Assembly (NCBI GenBank): GCA_964059195.1
Contig: CAXKWD010000001.1
Coordinates: forward strand, 216,884,484 to 216,948,483
Length of the DNA: 64,000 nucleotides
From: Ectobius pallidus
Lineage: Eukaryota; Arthropoda; Insecta; Blattodea; Ectobiidae
Direction: 5' to 3'
Shown: in pieces, positions 58,201 to 64,000 of the stretch
Layout: each line of letters begins with the position of its first letter
Position numbering within the stretch: position 1 is the first letter of the stretch
Made by a program: the position numbers and the translations under genes
Notes under the pieces: generated by a model
Database searches by the model: none
The model's input: the letters and a program-made list of their open reading frames with translations, nothing else
What the model was told of the DNA's origin: nothing

Positions 58201-58360
58201 TAATCGTAATAGTTAAATTAATTCTGAAAATAGTATGCAATTGTAGAGCTATTCAATATAGAGCTTGCTAGCTTGCAAGGCTACAGAAAAATTCATTGCT
58301 GAGAAAAAAATGAACTTCACCTATTTTTCAGCATCGAAAGCTGTATGTCCCGCTTAAGTA
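58201..58360 (+). repeat. Dispersed repeat (AAGGCTACAGAA family), right flank
   Basis: TAGTTAAATTAATTCTGAAA ... AAGGCTACAGAAAAATTC ... TCAGCATCGAAAGC. Inverted relative to 56873-57010. Confidence 0.65.
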
Positions 58361-58584
58361 TCTACTGCATTTTGGTAAAAAATGGTCTTGTAAAGTCGAA
58401 AAATCTCGACTTCTGAAATAAAGAATGACAGACGGGGTCAAAACACAGAACAACGGCGCCTAACCCATTCCATTCTAAGACAACCACTACCCTAACTTTT
58501 TTCACACGTCACAAAATAAAGAAAGGTTTTGTCCATTTATGTTTTCAACCATATTAACAGTTAACTGAAAGAAAAAAATACATA

Positions 58585-59138
58585 CAGAGTGTTAATTAAT
58601 AACACCGAAATATTTTACCTGTGTATAGATGGGACATAGACAGGCAACTTTCATTAGGAGACTTTTGTTCTATGGATTGAAATTTTCCTGTTACAGAATC
58701 AATCTCCCAGGGCATGGCCGACACTGACTTCTAACATTTGAAAAAGAAAGAAAGAAAGAAAAAAAAGCCAAACAAAGGAGCTTCGTTGTCAACACTGTAG
58801 TTATGAATTAAAAAAACTAATGCACTGGCAGCCAGTCATGTGATTAGTCTGTAAATTTTGCAGATTATGAAAACTCTAAATTATGATATAGCTGTTGATG
58901 AACGATCAAGAATCAGGTTTTTATCGATAACTAAGAAGTCATGAAGTCAATTTTATGAAAATTTTAACCCTATTTCGCTTCATTATTGACGTATGAATAC
59001 CAAATTTAAACGACTTTAATGCCCTGTAGCATACACATTTTACTTCATAGAGCAAAAATTTTCGAATGAAAATTGCTTGCCTATGTCCCGTGTGAACACA
59101 GGTGAAATATTTCGGAGTTATTCATTAACATCCTGTAT
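58585..59138. mobile_element. Fold-back CAGGGT MITE
   Basis: 58585-58870 is a reversed copy of the MITE at 42228. 59074-59138 is a second terminal piece in the opposite direction (CTTGCCTATGTCCCGTGTGA to CATCCTGTATAT), so the two ends mirror one another. Confidence 0.65.
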
Positions 59139-59588
59139 ATATGTGAACATTTTTAAAAGGACCTACCCGTGAAGTTTAGAAATTCTACATTTTTTCATAC
59201 TATTTTCTTCATTTTTCCGTGAATCTAGAAGCACTTGCTACAGTACACCCTAAGACTTTCAGATTTACAAATTTATTAGATCTTGAGAAAATAAATATTT
59301 TGTGATTTTTTATTGGGTTTCATGGCAAAAGGTTCTCCCGGTTCAGTTATCAAATTTTTGGAATCAAATCGCAGATTTGATGACTAGATACTCTAAACGA
59401 AAAAAGTTACTATTCCTTTTTTAATTGAATTGACTATTTCGTTTAGAAAATATTTACTTATACTTTACTTGATCTAATTTTGTTAAGTTTAAATCATAAA
59501 CAATATGTTATAAGGGCATAAATGTTTTTAATTAAGTTTCATTTGTTCATATGTCTAGGGGCTTTGTTGAAAGTTTCAAAGTAATTGA
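59139..59588. other. Unassigned
   Basis: No gene recognised. Confidence 0.4.
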
Positions 59589-59792
59589 TTAAAAACAGCT
59601 ACCCAAAATTTTATGATAAGTACCCGGTGTTTGAATAACAACTGGTAAATCGTGGTTGAAATACGTTGTGATGATGTCGCTGATGCCAGCTGCTATATCC
59701 TTCTCTAGAGTGTCTGTTGACTCTGGCAGTAACAGTCGAGCACTGTTAGATTTCAGCAACAGCAGCAACAGCAGTAGCATATTGAAAGCCAT
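59589..59792 (-). pseudogene. 5' fragment of an ionotropic receptor gene
   Basis: Starts at the ATG at 59792 with the same leader and first extracellular residues as the other IR copies (MAFNMLLLLLLLLKSNSARL, then TLEKDIAAGISDIITTYFN and TYHKIL). Similarity stops near 59604, after about 61 residues, and a stop follows within a few codons. The rest of the receptor is absent downstream, so this is a truncated duplicate. About 280 bp upstream of the ATG match the region upstream of the pseudogene at 63764, including the end of the AGTGCCAGAATG TIR element. Confidence 0.82.
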
Positions 59793-59868
59793 TTTGGTGA
59801 TATCCCTGTTGAACGAATAAAAACAAATATACTTAGGCCTATGGTTTATATGTAAATACATTTTTATT

Positions 59869-60560
59869 ATGTGCCAGAATGGTATTTTATGTGATTGTGT
59901 GGGGACGGGAAAAGTCTTTCCGTGTGTCATTTCGCGCGAAAACTTAAATACGCTTAATCGGATTTTCATGAAACATGGTATACACATTTATAACGTCCAT
60001 TGGATGACGCCTATTCATATTGGAACAAATCGGCTGAACGGTACCGGTGTAATAAACAATTCCGTGCCTATCTTATGGTAACATATTAAATAATTTATGA
60101 AATGCAATTAATTTCTTTTGACAACATATTGTTTTACACCGTTCATATCCGGCTTTCGAAGTTACAATACAGTTAGCTATAGCATATTCCTTCACATATG
60201 CTTATCAAACTAGTCAGATGTTTGTTTATTTCGTTGATCAAGTTGAAACGAAACCACTTGATTACTGTTATATACAGAAGGTATATTACTGTGAAATAAT
60301 TAGGCCTATGTACATTAAATTAAGCGGCGTTCTTCACCAGTGCATTTTGTGTATGGATGACTTATTTAAAACATTTCTTATTTCAGTGTATACGAGTATA
60401 ATTAAGGTAAGGTATCTAACTTTAGACCTTTCTTTTCCTGTTAGCCTTGCCTAATGAATCGATCTGGACCTTAACTCGGAGATAGATTACAAAAATAGCT
60501 TGCTTTCTGCATATTTTAATTGCAATTATCAGTTATTAATCAAAAGCATTCTGCCTCATT
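59869..60560 (-). mobile_element. AGTGCCAGAATG-family TIR element upstream of the IR fragment
   Basis: From GTGCCAGAATGG at 59871 to AAAGCATTCTGCC ending near 60555, holding the family modules in reverse (GAAAACTTAAATACGCTTAA, GGTACCGGTGTAATAAAC, ATCAAGTTGAAACG). Confidence 0.72.
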
Positions 60561-60588
60561 CTTACATCAGTTTACCTATTTTCATCAG

Positions 60589-60752
60589 TTATACCTAAAT
60601 ATCAAGTAAAACATATCTCTGCAGGCAGAATTTATCATGTTGATTATGAAGAACTGATTCCAGGACCTGCTGTTGAAGATAGTACAACTGATGAGTCTAA
60701 AGATGTTGTTAGGATGTTAGTGGACAGTGTTCGTATAGCTTCTGAAAAGTAA
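60589..60752 (+). CDS. Possible terminal coding exon, unknown protein
   Basis: After an acceptor-like TTTACCTATTTTCATCAG the frame reads VIPKYQVKHISAGRIYHVDY, EELIPGPAVEDSTTDESKDV, VRMLVDSVRIASEK and a stop: 54 codons of balanced composition in AT-rich DNA. I do not recognise the family. The acceptor lies at the edge of the TIR element, so if real the exon could be spliced from a repeat-derived site. It could equally be chance or a TE tail. Confidence 0.3.
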
Positions 60753-61032
60753 AACCCTAAATATATAATTTAAAAGAGTTTAATTAACAATTTGCAGATC
60801 CTAAGTTTCTTTTTTTAACTATATATAGCACAATTTGTTGTAATTCCTACCAGTAATAACACTTTTTTGCATTTTGGACTTAATATCTTATCCTTGTAAT
60901 AGTACTATTTCATTAAGTTAGGCCCTACAAAAATTAAGGAAATATAATTATGATGTGTAAAATGTGTTAAAATGTAGTAATCAATAGATGTGTTATTACA
61001 TTACAAAATATATATGTGAATAAACGAAGTGA
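60753..61032. other. Unassigned
   Basis: AT-rich, no gene. Confidence 0.4.
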
Positions 61033-61602
61033 ACGAAGAAAAATGACCAAAACACAGAAAAGAAAAAAGACAATTACATCACACTCACATACTTCAACAC
61101 ACATACACAGAAAATCGCCCAACAATTCAGAAAACAAGGATACAAAATAGCATTCAGAACAAAGAACAAAACAATCAACAAAATACAACCCACAGACAAC
61201 AAACAACACACAAACAAATACAATAACCTAGGAGTCTACAAACTAAAATGCAACGACTGCCCAAAATTCTACATAGGACAAACAGGCCGAAGTTTCAAAA
61301 CACGATACACAGAACACATACGAGCTCTCAAACAAAACACAGACTCCGCCTATGCAAACCATATAATAACCACAGGACACGAATACGCAGACATCAATAC
61401 AGACATGGAAATCCTACACATTAACCACAAAGGTCACACACTCAACACACTCGAACAATATGAAATATACAGACACACCACACAAGACAACACCAACATC
61501 CTAAACGAACAGTTACAATTCAAATCGCACGCGCTGTACGATACAGTTATCCAGAAATGTCTTCCCAACAACAACAACAACACCACGGAAGTCATTTGCT
61601 GA
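61033..61602 (+). mobile_element. Penelope-like element: GIY-YIG endonuclease fragment
   Basis: Stop-free frame of 189 codons. It ends with the GIY-YIG nuclease of Penelope-like retroelements: LGVYKLKCNDCPKFYIGQTG, then RSFKTRYTEHIRALK, a TLEQYEIYRH segment holding the likely catalytic Glu, and a Cys pair (C..C) before FYIG as in PLE nucleases. The upstream part (YFNTHTQKIAQQFRKQGYKI) fits the RT-GIY linker. The RT core is missing, and no ATG is needed. The A/C-rich coding strand differs from the surroundings. GAAGATGGCCGCTCCATGCG follows the stop. Confidence 0.85.
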
Positions 61603-62022
61603 AGATGGCCGCTCCATGCGGTTGAAAGCGCTCCAACAGGTAACAAAATACCACAATTTAGTAGTGAGTACCAGTGATAAAGCTCTACGCTATACATAAA
61701 TCATTAAGATTATCGCTACAGAATGGACAAAACTCAAGAATGAATAAATACATTAGCTGATTTTGCATATATATTCAAAATTTAAAGTAGAATTTTCTCC
61801 CAACCACTCTTGGACTAAACAACTTTTCGTTCTAATCCCACGATATCACACACTTACATGAAAATGTAACGATTTATTTCTGTCTGTTCTGATTTGTCTA
61901 AATAACTTATCCAATAATTTTACATGAAATTTACTTTCTCTTCCGATTTTATTAAACATTTAAGATATGGGAAATAGTATGAATTAAAAGGTTAATACAT
62001 TAACTAGGATTAAGCATAGAAG
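61603..62022. other. Unassigned; 3' flank of the IR pseudogene
   Basis: The last 60 bp resemble the 3' flank of the intact IR gene; nothing else recognised. Confidence 0.45.
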
Positions 62023-63764
62023 TTACCGTAGTTTTTCAACAATAAACACCAAAACTGAAACCAACAAACCAATCAACAACAAGTAAAACGGCCCCACCAA
62101 ATGAGACAATGTAAACGAAAAAATTTCACCACCAATGCCTCTCGCTAGAGCAAACTTATCCTTTGGTACATCCCAATTTTTCATATACCGATCAACAAGA
62201 CCATTAGTGACGAGATTTCTGTTTATTTGCTGCACATGGTCATGCAGAATACAGGACATTTGCCTGATGTAAACTCCATAATGCAGAAAGTCCACATTCT
62301 CAGTCAAGGGAAAGACTAAAACTTCTTCTTTTGCATCAATCATTACATTACCAACATTCTCGGTAGACAATATGGTCAAGTTTTTATGTTTGTAAACATT
62401 ACTGAAATTTTCTAAGTAACTTCCATTACACTTCTGAATATTTGTGTGGGCTTTACTAACCAGAAGAGTGGCGCACTTTTGTAAACCTGACTCTTCAAGT
62501 TCTTCGAGAGTTTTTATGGGTGGGAGCTCCCCAGGGTACACTAAGAATCCATACAAGGCACTTTGATAAGCTATATTGATGTGCAGACAGTAGAAAAGCC
62601 AAAACGCGAAGAAAGAGACACCTACAATACCCTTGAAGCGGTCCTTTATCTCCATTCCCAAATGTGAAGACAATACATTCATCACAACCATTGTAAAGTT
62701 GTGCTCCTTGAATTTATCATTCATGAGATAAGTTATGAATGATCCCAGAATGAATATGACGGCTACGAGGATCCAGATGTGCAATTGAAATGTTTTGAAC
62801 ATGCTCTTCCATCTTGGTACAAGGGTACCTGGTGGAACGTACCATGTAATTTCCTCTCTTGTGTAGGGATATGTCACTTGACATTCCTCTAGGGTAATAA
62901 TTTCTCTGAAAGATACAGGCATCACCAAATGAGATTCCCATCCACCGTCCCATCCAGTGGACTTCCCAGCGATTGCATTAAGACTAACGGCAAGTAAATG
63001 TAAAGATGGAATTTCCCGCAATTGTGCACGATTAAATGTTAGTGTTATTTTACAATGTTTAATATCAGAAAATCTTTTTGGTGGAAAGAGGTTGCTATTT
63101 TTATCAAATCTTTTGTCTCTAATACTCCATCTGTTCATGAGCCTAAATTTAGATACGTATGATTGACATAGACGGGGTTGATCTTTCGGTAGCCAACCGA
63201 ATACAGCAATATGCCCAGTATTTCGTTTCGAAATATGAGCTAGAACTATAGCATATGATGTACCATATCCGTATGCAAGTTGCAACAGATCTACAACAAG
63301 TCTTTGTACAGGATTATCCGTTACGAAAATCAAAGGTGCACGTCGATTCCTCATATTGACCTGTTTCCTCTGCACCATTAACGAAGCTAAGGCATAGGTT
63401 TTTTCCTTCATCCCCGTTAAGATCATGAGATGAGAACCCGGTTTCATTACATTGTGCCTGTAGTGGCTCATCTCTTCCTGAATACCTGCTATAGCTATCG
63501 GTAAATGCTTGCTTTCCTGTAGAGTTTGCAGTATTTGATCTCAATAGCTGGGTTTTCGCGAATATTCCTTGGCGCGTGGCAAAATATTGTGATAAGTACC
63601 CGGTGTTTGAATAACAACTGGTAAATATTGAAATACGTTGTGATGATGTTGCTGATGCAAGCTGCTATATCCTTCTCTAGAGTTTCTGTTGACTCTGACA
63701 GTAACAGTCGAGCACTGTTAGATTTCAGCAACAGCAGCAACATCAGTACCATATTGAAGGCCAT
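62023..63764 (-). pseudogene. Ionotropic receptor pseudogene (frameshift plus stop)
   Basis: Near full-length paralogue of the receptor at 49970-51721 with the same order: leucine-rich leader, extracellular domain, PRWKSMFKTF, M1 to M3, C-terminal VFIVEKLR. Two lesions are visible against the intact copy. Around 63627 four bases are missing, so the frame shifts just after ITTYFN. Near 63542 a glycine codon (GGA) has become TGA. The downstream 482 codons, from MSHYRHNVMKP at 63471, remain open. The long intact remainder suggests recent inactivation. A shortened receptor from the internal ATG would lack the leader. Sequence just upstream of the ATG, including a TIR repeat, is shared with the fragment at 59589-59792, so the two arose by one duplication. 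Assembly or sequencing error at either lesion cannot be excluded from sequence alone. Confidence 0.85.
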
Positions 63765-63848
63765 TTTGGCGATATCCCTGTTGAGCGAATAAAAACAAAT
63801 ATACTTACTTTCAGGCCTATGGTTTATATGTAAATACATTTTTATTAT

Positions 63849-64000
63849 GTGCCAGAATGGTATTTTATGTGATTGTGTGGGGACGGGAAAAGTCTTTCCG
63901 TGTGTCATTTCGCGCGAAAACTTAAATACGCTTAATCGGATTTTCATGAAACATGGTATACACATTTATAACGTCCATTGGATGACGCCTATTCATATTG
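63849..64000 (-). mobile_element. AGTGCCAGAATG-family TIR element upstream of the IR pseudogene (cut by window end)
   Basis: Nearly identical to the start of the element at 59869, in the same position relative to the IR ATG (about 80 bp). Confidence 0.75.

Overview
The window is AT-rich nuclear DNA of an arthropod, most likely an insect and probably a cockroach or termite (Blattodea). The order-level call is inference. It rests on a small cluster of divergent, intronless ionotropic receptors (IRs), on the mix of mariner, hAT, PIF/Harbinger, Penelope and LINE remnants with several tRNA-derived SINE families, and on the absence of compact bacterial gene structure. There are no operons, rRNAs or CRISPR arrays. 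Only two long open reading frames look like intact proteins.

Layout. 1-6.4 kb: two tRNA-like SINE copies, the first T-rich 'hairpin-start' element, a 29-bp-TIR element and RTE-like 3' ends with (ATT)n tails. 6.7-10.3 kb: a three-level nest of transposons and a 440-bp TIR element with perfect 12-bp flanking repeats. 11.8-14.2 kb: a decayed minus-strand LINE broken by a mariner end that sits between inverted arrays of a 21-bp repeat, then a SINE and a PIF/Harbinger remnant. 15-31.8 kb: dense SINEs, TIR elements, fold-back mariner remnants and a palindromic pair of tRNA-like SINEs. 32.5-34.4 kb: a 619-residue minus-strand protein of a transposon-associated type that resembles DUF7869 proteins. 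35-46 kb: further TIR elements, two T-rich elements, a 163-bp tandem array, SINEs and LINE/mariner pieces. 46-49 kb is poor in recognisable features. 49-64 kb is the IR region: one intact receptor (49970-51721), an opposite-strand scrap (52238-52348), a truncated 5' fragment (59589-59792) and a nearly full-length pseudogene with a frameshift and a stop (62023-63764). A LINE RT tail and a Penelope GIY-YIG domain lie between them.

How it works together. The genes do not form a pathway. The IR copies share coding sequence, and the two younger ones also share upstream DNA that includes the same TIR element, so the cluster grew by segmental duplication carrying repeats along. The strongest recurring pattern is inverted (fold-back) duplication of mobile elements, seen in at least five independent places. 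Long stretches hold nothing recognisable, and this is stated entry by entry.
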